From Ophiobolus disseminans (taxonomy: Eukaryota; Ascomycota; Dothideomycetes; Pleosporales; Phaeosphaeriaceae): DNA of 64,000 nt. Below the pieces are notes generated by a model. That model saw only the letters and a program-made list of their open reading frames with translations, searched no databases and was not told where the DNA came from. Position 1 is the first letter of the stretch; each line of letters begins with the position of its first letter. The DNA lies in the NCBI GenBank assembly GCA_010093685.1, contig MU006241.1, positions 496,001 to 560,000 on the forward strand. Reading direction: 5' to 3'. Below, piece after piece: positions 46,147-56,204 of this stretch. The translations under genes and the position numbers were made by a program.

Positions 46147-47352
46147 ATGGAAGATAATCAGAACCCATCTCCAACTCCACTGCCTATGGGTACTCAACAG
46201 CCTCTCGTGGCAAAGGGTCTCTGGACCGCCTCAAACAAGCATCTTATCATTCGCCTTCCGTCGACCGGACTCGACTTGCGCGATGCTCCCAAGAACTTTC
46301 GGTTTCTCGATCTGCCGGCTGAGATTCGAAATATGGTGTCGCGGTGTGGAAACAGCGCATATGCAGGAAGAATTGATGGATTGAACTGAGGTTGTATTGA
46401 GTGAAGCTACAAACTGTATATATAGGTATGTGGCTGTGGGTAGCGCTAGTTCAATGTAGGTAGTCGCAACTCGCTACCGTACAGGTGAGGTGCGATTGCA
46501 GGTGAGGCAGGAGACACCCCAAACCGTGACACATGGTCTTTGAGGAGCTTGTAGTCGTTGGCAAAATCTTCTTCAACCCTGGTCCTAGTCGCGGCATGTC
46601 TAGTAGCTATAACAGGCCTCAACTTACTCTGCTCAGAACATGCAAGTAAGTCCATGCTGAAGCTGAGCCACTATATCTGGTTAAGAATCTGTTCAATCTA
46701 CCGAGTATCTTTTTCATCTACCGACCGTTTTATCAAAGTTTCCCCGAATTCCGGTTAGAAGACAATTCCCACCAACAAACGCGAAACCTCTTTTCTAAGG
46801 CCGGACTCCAACTAATCCATAACATTGCCATTGAATTCAATCGTGATCAGATTCCGCTGGAATATCCGGGCAATATGTGGCTTTGCTATAAAAACCAAGT
46901 CTGGGCACGGTGGATTCGAGGAGCAAACTACCGCTGAGCGACAGAATCATGCCGTGGAAGCACTGCACTCGACCGACGAAAGCGAGTGGTTCAACGTTCA
47001 GGAACATCTCTGTGAATTCAAGAGCAAACTGGAGTGTGTCGCGGTCAATTTTACCGTCACGTTCTGTCCCGTGGGCTGCTGCCGCCCACTCAATCAGTGC
47101 ATTGACTACTGGATCGTACGCCTCAAGCCTCGAAGCATAAATTTCACCGGACATCGAGATGGAGATGAGGCAAATCTTGCTTTTGCTTATGCCGACAATA
47201 ATAGGCTGGAGGAGCCCACACATATCACATTGGATGATCTCGAGGTTGACTACGGCTTACATTCCATGGACCCTTGCGAGCCATCTAAATGGGACGCATG
47301 GAAGCTGCCTATGAACAGTTTGTCAATTAAGGTTTGTATTCCACTACTCTAG
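46147..47352 (+). pseudogene. LPxELR/CPxGCCR family copy A, disrupted by a MITE
   Basis: The first copy in the array. It begins MEDNQNPSPTPLPM and reads FRFLDLPAEIRNM at about 46299-46335, where a 197-bp inverted-repeat element is inserted. The gene resumes with MVFEELVVVGKIFFNPG and RPQLTLLRTC. The homologous intron is at 46646-46685, after which NLFNLP appears one base out of frame. The next coding-like segment (SKAGLQLIHNIAIEFNRDQI) is followed by a further one-base shift in an AAAAA run near 46890. The end of the gene, GHGGFEEQTTAERQ, VTFCPVGCCRPL and WDAWKLP, is in the new frame. Insertion plus frameshifts make it a pseudogene. Confidence 0.85.
46333..46535. mobile_element. MITE-like inverted-repeat element (197 bp)
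   Basis: The element runs 46336..46532 and is flanked by ATG on both sides (46333-46335, 46533-46535), a probable 3-bp target duplication. Its ends are imperfect terminal inverted repeats: GTGTCGCGGTGTGG at the left and CCAAACCGTGACAC at the right (12 of 14 match when the right end is reversed and complemented). It has no coding capacity. Removing it restores the LPAEIRNMVFEELVVVGK reading of copy A, which proves an insertion. A 5-bp duplication (ATGGT) is an alternative reading of the ends. Confidence 0.8.
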
Positions 47353-47845
47353 TTTGAATGCATTGATGAACGACACTAAAGCGATCTCAGCATTCCGAAG
47401 TCGACGACGACGAAGGCTGAGGGGTGCAAGAAGTATCCTTACGGGCTTGGGCGCAATCTCAAGCACTAGGTCCGGAGCTGAGAAGATAACCACGAAGACA
47501 AAAGTTATGTTTGACTGTTTTCATTGGGCACGGCTGCATTCATGCTTGCATTTCACCAGAGCCGAGGTTTGCATTTTCTGGAGCCGGTAATTCCTTTTGG
47601 GCGAAAACACTATCTGAGTACGACAACATTCCCTCTTGCAATCCCTTTCACCGGGAGGCAAAGGTTGCTTCTCATTGCTTTCAACCCCTTTCTGTATACG
47701 TTCAGCCTGTGTTATTATCTGATCTGCTAAGGCAGCAAGGTCTAGGCGAGGCGCCAGTCACGATAAATTCATTTCGCTAAACCTGCTCTCTCTGAAACAC
47801 TTATTTATCTCATCAACAGGCTGCACATTACTTGTAACATCAATC
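47353..47845. other. intergenic within paralogue array
   Basis: Spacer between copies A and B. No gene or repeat recognised. Confidence 0.4.
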
Positions 47846-48794
47846 ATGATCACCACTCCGCCTTGGGAGTCCTGGGAGACCTACGAGACCTTCGCATCAT
47901 TCTCGTCTCCCAAGCCACACTCTCGATTTATGGATCTACCACCTGAGCTTAGGGTACAAGTCTATAAGCATCTGGTGGTTGTCAGCAAGATATTTTACAC
48001 GCCATGCTTTTACGAATCCAAAGAAGGTAAGCAATTCCCAGGTTCCACAAGGTTTAAACGCTAATCTATGTTTCCTCTTTCGTAGACGGCCGCTTCGTCA
48101 GTTGGAAGGACTACTATCGTCCGCATGTTAGCATACTTCGCGTGTCAAAGCAGATCTACGGGGAGGCTTTGGAGATTTACCTCGCAAGAACCTCTTCGTT
48201 TTGCCACAAGACTACAACTATCGCATGCTTTTCAATGACTATGGTGTTGGGAGCCCACTTGTACGAAACGGATACCGGCCCTTGTTTCCCGCCGTCGGAT
48301 TAAACATGATCACGAACATGAGCATCGCATTTATACACTCTTTCGATCTACCATTGGTCATGGACGCTTCTGAGTGGCCTATGATCAAAGCTGAGGGTCT
48401 AGAGGATTACAAAGACCTGACCCCGGATAATCGGTGTTTCTATGCGCACGAGATGGGCAAGGAAAAGCTGTTGGGTTACTGGAGGGGTCTTGCCAACGCC
48501 ATGGGAAAGATAATAAAAGGTCTCTCCTATCTGGAAATCGATCTTACCAGCGCGTTCTGCCCAGCTGGATGTTGTCGTATCTTGGAAATTGACTTCGATT
48601 TCCTCGTTCGGCTCAAACCAAAGGTCATCAGGGTAGTGGGTCTACATGAGGGAGAAAAGTATCTACTGGAAATCGAGATGAAAAACGCATTTCCTGATCA
48701 GGAACTCAAGGACGTCGGCATTACCTTGGTCTGCGACGGTGTGGAGGACCCTTGGGCGAAATTTTGCTTTCCACGACGAACTCGAGGAATGTGA
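47846..48794 (+). pseudogene. LPxELR/CPxGCCR family copy B, one-base frameshift
   Basis: Exon 1 (47846..48026) has SRFMDLPPELRVQVYKHLVV, then a 59-nt intron (48027-48085) that the other copies lack. Exon 2 continues GRFVSWKDYYRPHVSILRVS and ALEIYLA. At about 48187 the frame must shift by one base to go on as NLFVLPQDYNYRM, DLTSAFCPAGCCRIL, RVVGLHEGEKYLLE and GVEDPWAKF, ending at 48794. No intron is present here, unlike copies D and E. Without the shift the protein stops soon after. The second half alone is a 197-codon open frame without an ATG at its start. Confidence 0.75.
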
Positions 48795-49688
48795 CTGCAA
48801 TAAGGGAACTCGTGGACACTAGAGTATGAGGTGCTGATACCCTCCAGACTATGTAGGCGATTGAGTGCGGGAGTTGAACCACTCCGGCGCGTTGAGTGTT
48901 GAATGCGGCGGCCCAGGGCGAGCAAGCGACGCAATCACTATGTTCGAACCAAGATCACGACAGTACAATGGAATATACAATTTCTACCTCGACTTGTTGA
49001 TGTCCTGGAATACTGCGACTCATAGTGCTTGCTATCTGCAAAGTTGGAATCTATGAATGATGTCATTTTGTCCCGTGATCTAGCACGCCGTCTCCTACCT
49101 CGAACGGCATGCGCGCTGCACCACCTGCACAGTTCAAAATTTCTGAACAGTACGACACGCTCGAAAAGTCCACCACGCCGTCTCCCAAACCATGTGCCGT
49201 GCGCACGGAAGAATGGGATCCTCTGGAACGATACCACCGGGTACCATTACTCGCGATCAACTGCGCCAACGACTGAGTCGAGCGAAAGACGGTTAGCTAC
49301 GAAATTAGACAGGTTTCCAAATCACTCCATGTCTCTGGGGTGTGAGAGTAAACCTAGTAGTGTAGCACAACCTCGCTCAAACCTCGGCGATTAAGCATGC
49401 GGTCTCTTAGTTGTCAAAACTTAAGGTATTGGTAGACTGTGAAATGAACAAATAATGAGAATGCGACTTACTTCTTCGTCGAGTCTGTCTACGCTCGCTT
49501 CGTGTTTGTTTAACGCGCTTTTGGATAAATCCCTCTCCGCACCCAGCTTTTCTTCTTCCCTCGCTCACCTTTACATCTTCACTCCTCCACAAAGCGACAT
49601 AACGTTCAACCCCAGGCGCGCAATCTGAACTATACCTGCCAATATGGATAATATATAATCACGAGGCGAGTCACACCGAGACATACCC
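48795..49688. other. intergenic within paralogue array
   Basis: The largest spacer in the array, about 890 bp. No family motif, repeat or other gene recognised in it. Confidence 0.4.
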
Positions 49689-50505
49689 ATGGCATTCCGT
49701 TTCATGGATCTTCCTGCAGAACTGCGTGTTATGGTTTGTGAGGAGCTTCTCGTTGTTGGCAAAATCTTACATACCCCTGATTCATATGAGCTTGAAGAGG
49801 GTAGTCGTTTCGCAGACTTCGAACGTTACCGAAAGCCCATGCTCGCACTACTCAGGGTGAGTCAACAAATACGATTGGAGGCAGAAGATACCTACGCATC
49901 CAAGTAAGTGGACTATCAAATCAAACCGAGAACACCATACTTACTCAGCAATCTTGCTCAGGAACCTCTTTGTTCTTCCCCACATGTGGTACTCGAGGTG
50001 GCCACTCAATCGTGAAATAGACGATAAAGATCCCTCGGCCACAGCCAGACAACTATTCTCCACAGAATCCATAACGAGAGTGAGGCATATCAGCATCGCC
50101 ATTGATAGTCGATTTGAGTCGCCCAGGACCATGGGTTCCTCGGAATGGTCAGGCTATGAGCCGTCGAACACTAAGCCGTTCAACAAACAGACTCCAGCAC
50201 AGCATCTACAGCGGGCACATGCCTTCTCTGTCTGTGAAACAAAGACCGAAAAAAAGTTTCTAGGTTATCAGCTGGGTATATTCACAGGTTGCGAATCTCT
50301 AGAGATTGATGTGAGCAACGCTTACCGTCCTGTGGGATGTTGTCGTATCCTGGGTATCCCTTGGGACGAAATATCGGGGCTTCCATTGCAGACTCTCCAC
50401 ATCATAGGAACAAGCGATCCGCACGAGGTAGAAGATCTGCTGAAACTGCTGCGTGTCAGGAAAGAAGAACGTGAAAAGAATGGTTTGCCCGCGGACACTT
50501 GTTAA
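49689..50505 (+). CDS. LPxELR/CPxGCCR family copy D (intact, variant motif)
   Basis: Join 49689..49903, 49962..50505, giving 252 aa; the 58-nt intron (GTAAGT...CTCAG) is in phase 2. The N-terminus is MAFRFMDLPAELRVMVCEEL, resembling the F-box/2EXR-type LPxELR helix found in many fungal proteins. The middle has YRKPMLALLRVSQQIRLEAE, NLFVLPHMWY and the variable core. The family motif is NAYRPVGCCRIL: the first Cys of CPxGCCR is Arg. There is no signal peptide or membrane segment. Function unknown; F-box-like substrate adaptors of SCF ligases are one possibility for proteins of this architecture. One of two copies without an obvious lesion. Confidence 0.75.
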
Positions 50506-51035
50506 GTTGTATTCGATTCCGGAAAGGATAAAGTGGGCGCACTTCCAAATGGATGCCCGTGAGATCGTGAACGAGGATTAAGTAGCGCGGACTGAGTTGC
50601 ATCTGTCTGTATGCTCATGACGAGGTTACTGGCTTGTTTTATAGGTGGACGGATGGCACACAATCACTGAGGGTAGTCAGCTTCTTCTCAATCGATGGCG
50701 GGCCGCAATGAAGCCACAAAAGAAATCACTACTTTTTGTAATAAACTGCTTCTCCTCGCCTTTTGGTCACATCTGTCTGTTCCTTTCACTTTCACCTACA
50801 GTACTTGTTGGGTTAGCGGCGATTACATAACCCACTTGCTCGGAGCGGACTGGGCTGCTGCCAAGCTCACTAGACTCACTGGCGTACCCTGTTCCCATTA
50901 CCTGCTCTCATCTCATCTAGACTCTTCCCATTGTCTCTACTCACCACCTCACCTCAAGAGGCGCAGATATCGCAAATCGCTACCTCTCTACACCATCACG
51001 CCTCGTGCGATACCACAACCTGTCCAGCTCCAACT
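50506..51035. other. intergenic within paralogue array
   Basis: Spacer between copies D and E. It holds the promoter of copy E. Nothing else recognised. Confidence 0.4.
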
Positions 51036-51931
51036 ATGGGTATAGCATTGTCCACGGGTCAAGGGACTCGCAGCTCGCTTGCTACCTCGCCACAATCAGT
51101 TCCATTCCGTTTCATGGATTTGCCACCTGAGCTCCGCTTGCTCGTGTACGAGGACCTACTTGTTGTAGGCAAAGTGTTCTATACGCCAGATCGGTTCGAT
51201 ATCATGGAAGGTAGTCGTTTCAAGGACCACAAATTGTACCGCAAGCCAGACGTGCAAATATTCCGAGTCTCGAAGGAGGTCCACCGAGAAGCCGAGGAGA
51301 TATATCTGACCAAGTAAGTCGAGTCTGTAAACCGCCTGGAACGAGGCTTATTGTAAGGAATCTCTTCGTCTTGCCTCGTTTCTGGCACTGGAGGCATCCC
51401 ATTTTCTGGGACGCCGGGGACCGCGCAGAAAAAACTGATCGTTGGCTCTTTTCTCCCTCTGCCGTCGCGAAGATCAAGCATGTTAGCGTGGCGTTTTGTA
51501 CAAGGTCCGAGGTGCCGCTCGCCATGACGCACTCCGATTGGACCTATGACGGTACCTTCGACCGCATCACCCCGGCAGAGCGTTTACAAAAAGCCCACGA
51601 GGAGGCGTTATGTTGGCTTGACGGCCAACGCGATGATATGTTGGTAAATCTGTGGCGTTTTGAGAACGTCCGAAGCTTGGAGGTGGATCTCACGAATGCC
51701 TTCTGTCCACTTGGATGTTGTCGTCAATTGGACTTGGAGTGGGAGCGCTTGCAAGCGGTCAAGCCAGAGAATTTCCGTTTCCTAGGTCTGCGCCACAAAG
51801 CTGAGGCGACAGCTCTTCTGGACAGCTGGAGTGCCTGTATGGGGTTGAGCCGCGAAGATCTGAAACTAAGGTTTTCCTTCGAGATCAACCCGGACAGCGA
51901 TCCCTGGGAACATCTGAAAGCCTCGAAGTAG
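51036..51931 (+). CDS. LPxELR/CPxGCCR family copy E (intact)
   Basis: Join 51036..51313, 51358..51931, giving 283 aa; intron 44 nt, phase 2. After a 24-residue leader (MGIALSTGQGTRSSL) it has FRFMDLPPELRLLVYEDLLV, GKVFYTPDRFDIMEGSRFKD and HREAEEIYLTK. The second exon reads NLFVLPRFWHWR, IKHVSVAFCTRSE, RITPAERLQKAHEEAL, DLTNAFCPLGCCRQLDLE and NPDSDPWEHLK. All family blocks are intact, so it is the best reference for the others. An upstream in-frame ATG at 50931 would add 35 residues that other copies lack. Function unknown. Confidence 0.78.
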
Positions 51932-52341
51932 TGTCTCAGCCACAACCTGAGCAGAGCGAGAGGAACACACCGATATCCACGACCTGAGGAAAGTGGCGGA
52001 AGCGCAACAATATCCACAACCTGAACAGAGCGATAGAAGAGAATGACATATGGAGGCGTGATGCCAGGCGAAGATAGGACACTTTGGGTATGAAGCGCGC
52101 GGGACTTGACATTGCACATAGGCTGTTAGATACAGTCAGAATTGCCTAGTGTGATTAGCTGGGACAGAAATCATTGCATGATGAATTGAGCTTTCACCTT
52201 CACTTCGACTGGAGCGGAGCAACATCGTGCTTAGCGTGTTAGTGCCATTCTTGGACTTTTACCCTCCACTTACCGTCTACCTGCGCGCCCCACCACCATT
52301 TGCACACTTGCAACTCAACTCTACACAAAAAATCTCTCAAC
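51932..52341. other. intergenic within paralogue array
   Basis: Spacer between copies E and F. Nothing recognised. Confidence 0.4.
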
Positions 52342-53280
52342 ATGGAAGCAGCTTCATCGAGCACTCAACCAGACATCGCGCCCCCCGCTTCGAGTGCTAG
52401 CGTGCTATCTTCCATTGCATTCCGCTTCATGGACTTGCCGATCGAGATACGCGTACTCATCTATACCGAGCTTGTGGTGGTGGGCAAGATTTTCTACACA
52501 CCCTCCGGGTATGAGATCCAAGAAGGTTTCAGATTTACCGACAGAGAGAAGTATCGCAAGCCAGAACTGGGGATCTTTGGCGTGTCGAAGAGCGTGCGCG
52601 AAGAAGCTGAAGAGGTGTATCTATCAAAGTGAGTGGGTGACGACAATTGTAGTGCGGAGGCAATATTAATGACATGCAAGAACTTGTTTGTGCTGCCATA
52701 CTCCTGGTTTCGAAGGCACCCTATGCGCAAGGATACGCTCATCTCGGATCGTTGGTTGTTCGCTGCGTCGGCCAGGAAACACCTGAGACACATTAGCGTT
52801 GCGTTTGACACGCGCTCTGAGGGACGCCTATTCATGATAAGCGCTTCTTACAGGATTAATGATTCGAATACTAACGCAATCGCGGGAACGTTCTTCAATT
52901 CTCAGACTGTTGCGGGTCGCAAAGAAATATCACACCGAGTTGCTCAAACGAGGTTGGATGTCGAGCGCGCTCTTATGTGGCAAACTATCCTAGAAATGGA
53001 CAGCATACATACGGTCGAACTAGATATGACTAACGCATACTGCCCCATGGGATGCTGTCGCCGGCTAGCCTTGGACCAAACTCATCTCGAGGGAGTCCAT
53101 TTGCAACAGCTGAGGTTAGTCGGACTACAACACGAGACGGAAGTGAGCGAATTTCGTCAGATTTGGGAGAACGATGTAGTTCCGGTGCATGGGGACAAAA
53201 TCAAGATTGAGCTCAATCCAGAGACAGACCCTTGGGAGCAGTGGAAAGAGGATGACAAGGAGGAAGCTTGGGAAGACTGA
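52342..53280 (+). CDS. LPxELR/CPxGCCR family copy F, splice junction one base short
   Basis: Exon 1 (52342..52628) encodes MEAASSSTQPDIAPPAS, FRFMDLPIEIRVLIYTELVV, GKIFYTPSGYEIQEG and EEAEEVYLS. Exon 2 from about 52681 encodes NLFVLPYSWFRRHP, LRHISVAFDTRSE, DMTNAYCPMGCCRRLALD, LRLVGLQHETEV and PETDPWEQWK, ending at 53280. The GTGAGT donor at 52629 and GCAAG acceptor at 52680 join the exons one base out of frame; in copies D and E the acceptor is followed by an extra G. No alternative in-frame splice of reasonable intron length was found. It is therefore either a recent pseudogene or has unusual splicing; the body of both exons is otherwise undamaged. Confidence 0.6.
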
Positions 53281-53545
53281 TGGGATACGACAAAAGACTT
53301 GCCTAGCAGACGGGAATTGATCGACTTGGAGGATGAGGAACAAACGGGTGAGCAAAAGGAGATGCCATTTGCGCATCGCAGAGGTATTTAACAGTGGTTC
53401 GTAAATTCAGTCGATCCCCTGGACGAGCGTCAACAGCAATGCATTCAAATCACGCAGCCTACATCACAACCGAGTTAAGTCCAAATGGAAAGCGCCTGTC
53501 CACATATCCAGAACTTGTTATTTATTGTACATACGCAACACTCGT

Positions 53546-54291
53546 CTAAGCATGCCACAATTGCGCGACGGCCGCTGTGATGCCAACGTCGTTGGTTTCG
53601 AAAGAGTACAGCGCAACACCGAGGGTGACGGTTCCGATGCGCAGAGCCCACATAGCGGCCTTGCGGACGAGGGGAACGCGCTTGGTGGGGAAATAATCGA
53701 CGATACATGACCTGTGTGGTGTTAACTCCTAATCTCTCCATATCATGACGTCGCAGTAAGACCAGGAATACATACTCAAAGCCAATGTGTGAATGGAGTA
53801 CCAAAAGTGCGCAGAGGATGGAGTCGGTGACTGGGTTCAGCGATCCAGCGGCGAAGGGTGCAATGGTCAAAGGAATGAGACCCGCCGAGACGATCCTATT
53901 ATAATATGTCAGCCATATTCATAGAGTTCGCAGTCCAAAGACATCATTGAAGCCATATAGTCTACATCTTCAAGATGTCACATGCCACCCACCTCTCGAA
54001 ACTCCAGTGGTAGCTTCCATGGGAATAGTCTGGGTCGGGCACAGGGACCGGGTCGTTGGCTGTTCCAAGCACCTTCTGGGGCAGGGGTGGTAAGATCTGA
54101 TTTCGCTGTGTGGCGTGGAATGCGGCAATGCGCGTCGACTTGGGGATGGCGGAGCGCTGGAAAGCTGGTCGCAGCTGCTGGACAAGCGGGCGGTTGATGG
54201 TGGAGCTCGTGGCGGTAGACAGCAGGCGCTGTGTGGCGGCGGGCTTCTGGACAGCCTGCCTGAGGAGGCTGGGACGCATGATTGAGGCCAT
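53546..54291 (-). CDS. SDH4: succinate dehydrogenase membrane anchor subunit (CybS, complex II)
   Basis: Complement join 53546..53711, 53776..53895, 53993..54291, giving 194 aa. It anchors complex II in the inner mitochondrial membrane and helps form the ubiquinone and haem b sites. A presequence (MASIMRPSLLRQAVQKPAAT) is followed by the fungal CybS block LPPLPQKVLGTANDPVPVPD, then HGSYHWSFERIVSAGLIPLT. Three hydrophobic segments follow. The quinone/haem region LVLHSHIGFESCIVDYFPTK contains the conserved His and Asp-Tyr. The end is FETNDVGITAAVAQLWHA. Introns are phase-consistent. SDH-inhibitor fungicides act at this site. No key residue is missing. Confidence 0.94.
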
Positions 54292-54536
54292 TGTGCTGTT
54301 GTCGAGGGCAGGAGACGTGTTATGCAACCGCTACACGATGTCGTCGACAATGCCTCGGGTGTGGAGTGCTGACGTTCCTGCCGCGCTCATTGGCTAGCGG
54401 CCGGAGCCGGGACGTCCCGTGACCGCAGATTTCAACCTCATGGCCCTCAATGTAGCCAAGCTGCAGCTCTACGTACCCCATCCCAACCCCATCACCGCCC
54501 TATCCCCCATCCCCGACTGCACCGCCCGCAGACCCA
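54292..54536. promoter_or_regulatory. 245-bp divergent promoter, SDH4 / MPP-beta
   Basis: The start codons of two nuclear genes for mitochondrial proteins lie only 245 bp apart (54291 minus, 54537 plus), so they very probably share promoter elements. The segment is GC-rich and no TATA box is seen. Confidence 0.65.
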
Positions 54537-56204
54537 ATGGCTTCCCGGCGGCTCGCACTCAATCTGCAGCAGGGCATCCGCTCCCGCGCTGCTATCAACG
54601 CCGTCAAGGCGCAGAAGCAGTCGCCCTTAGCAAGAGGCCTCGCGACACCCGTGGCCTACGGCGCGAAGACCGAGTCCACCACCCTCAAGAATGGCTTCAC
54701 GGTATGCCCGACGCCGAAGGAGCTATCAGACCTGCAATTGACCCGGTGACGTAGATCGCAACCGAGCACTCCCCGTGGGCCCAGACCTCGACCGTCGGTG
54801 TGTGGATCGATGCTGGCAGCCGCGCAGAGACGGACAAGACAAACGGAACCGCGCACTTTCTCGAGCATCTGGCCTTCAAGGTGCGCACATGGCGATGGCA
54901 GCGAGTGGGACCGGACGCTAATGCACAAGGCAGGGCACTCAGAAGCGAACACAGCAGCAATTGGAGCTCGAGATTGAGAACATGGGTGGACACTTGAACG
55001 CCTACACATCGGTATGTGCCGCCAGTGGGTAGAAGCCATATAGGGCATGCATGTTGATGGATTTGACAGCGCGAAAACACCGTCTACTACGCCAAGGCCT
55101 TCAACAACGACGTCCCCGCCGCCGTCGACATCCTATCCGATATCCTCCAGAACTCGAAGCTCGAGCCCCAGGCCATCGAGCGCGAGCGTGATGTCATCCT
55201 CCGCGAGCAGGAGGAGGTCGACAAGCAGCTTGAGGAGGTCGTATTCGACCACCTGCACGCAACCGCCTTCCAGGGCCAGCCCCTCGGACGCACCATCCTC
55301 GGACCTAAGGAGAATATCCAGAGCATCCAGCGCACCGATCTCGAGAACTACATCAAGACCAACTACACCGCAGACCGCATGGTTCTTGTTGGCGCGGGTG
55401 GCATTCCCCACGAGCAGCTGGTCGACCTTGCCGAGAAGTACTTCGCCAACTTGCCATCAGAAGCCGTGGACTACTCTGCCAAGAGCGTCGTGGCCGAGCA
55501 GAAGGCAAAGCCCGACTTCATTGGATCCGAGGTCAGGCTACGAGACGACACCATGGGAACTGCCAACATTGCCATTGCTGTAGAGGGTGTTAGCTGGAAC
55601 GATCCCGAATACTTCACCGCATTGGTCACACAGGCAATCGTCGGTAACTGGGACCGCTCCATGGGCCAATCTGCCTACCTCGGCAGCAGGCTCAGCAACT
55701 TTGTCTCGCAACACAACCTGGCTAACAGCTTCATGAGCTTTTCCACCAGCTACTCAGACACTGGGTAGGTCACAATTTCTACAGGCAGGAAATGACGTGC
55801 TAACATACCTCAGTCTCTGGGGAATCTACCTCACATCCTCCAACGTAACCCAACTCGACGACCTCGTCCACTTCACCCTCCGCGAATGGACCCGCCTGTC
55901 CATGAACGTCACCCCCGCCGAAGTCGAGCGCGCCAAGGCCCAACTCAAGGCCTCGATCCTGCTCGCCCTTGACGGCACCACCGCCGTCGCCGAGGACATT
56001 GGTCGCCAAATCATCACCACCGGCCGCCGGTTATCACCCGAGGAGGTCGAGCGCGTCGTTGGCGCAATCAGCGAGAAGGACGTCATGAACTTTGCGAAGA
56101 CGAGGCTCTGGGACAAGGACATTGCCGTCTCAGCCGTGGGCCAGATTGAGGGTCTCTTCGATTACAACAGGATCAGGGGTGACATGAGCAGGATGCTGTC
56201 ATAA
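54537..56204 (+). CDS. MAS1: mitochondrial processing peptidase beta subunit
   Basis: Join 54537..54701, 54755..54880, 54934..55011, 55070..55764, 55814..56204, giving 484 aa. It is the catalytic subunit of the matrix protease that removes presequences; in Neurospora the same protein also acts as core I of complex III. A presequence (MASRRLALNLQQGIRSRAAI) precedes the M16 domain. The zinc site HFLEH has His89, Glu92 and His93, and the distal Glu is expected in the region YYAKAFNNDVPAAVDILSDI. VILREQEEVDKQLEEVVFDH and the C-terminal half LWGIYLTSSNVTQLDDLVHF are typical. The first two introns are about 50 nt. All catalytic residues are present. Confidence 0.96.

Noticed and set aside
48830..48920. 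GGTTCAA-like box (seen as TTGAACCACTCC) suggesting a tRNA T-arm
   Set aside because: No acceptor stem, D-arm or anticodon arm can be folded around it. No tRNA gene was found in the window.
52629..52652. 24-nt candidate intron in copy F that would restore frame (ending TTGTAG)
   Set aside because: Far below the shortest introns seen elsewhere in this window (44 nt), so treated as a coincidence.
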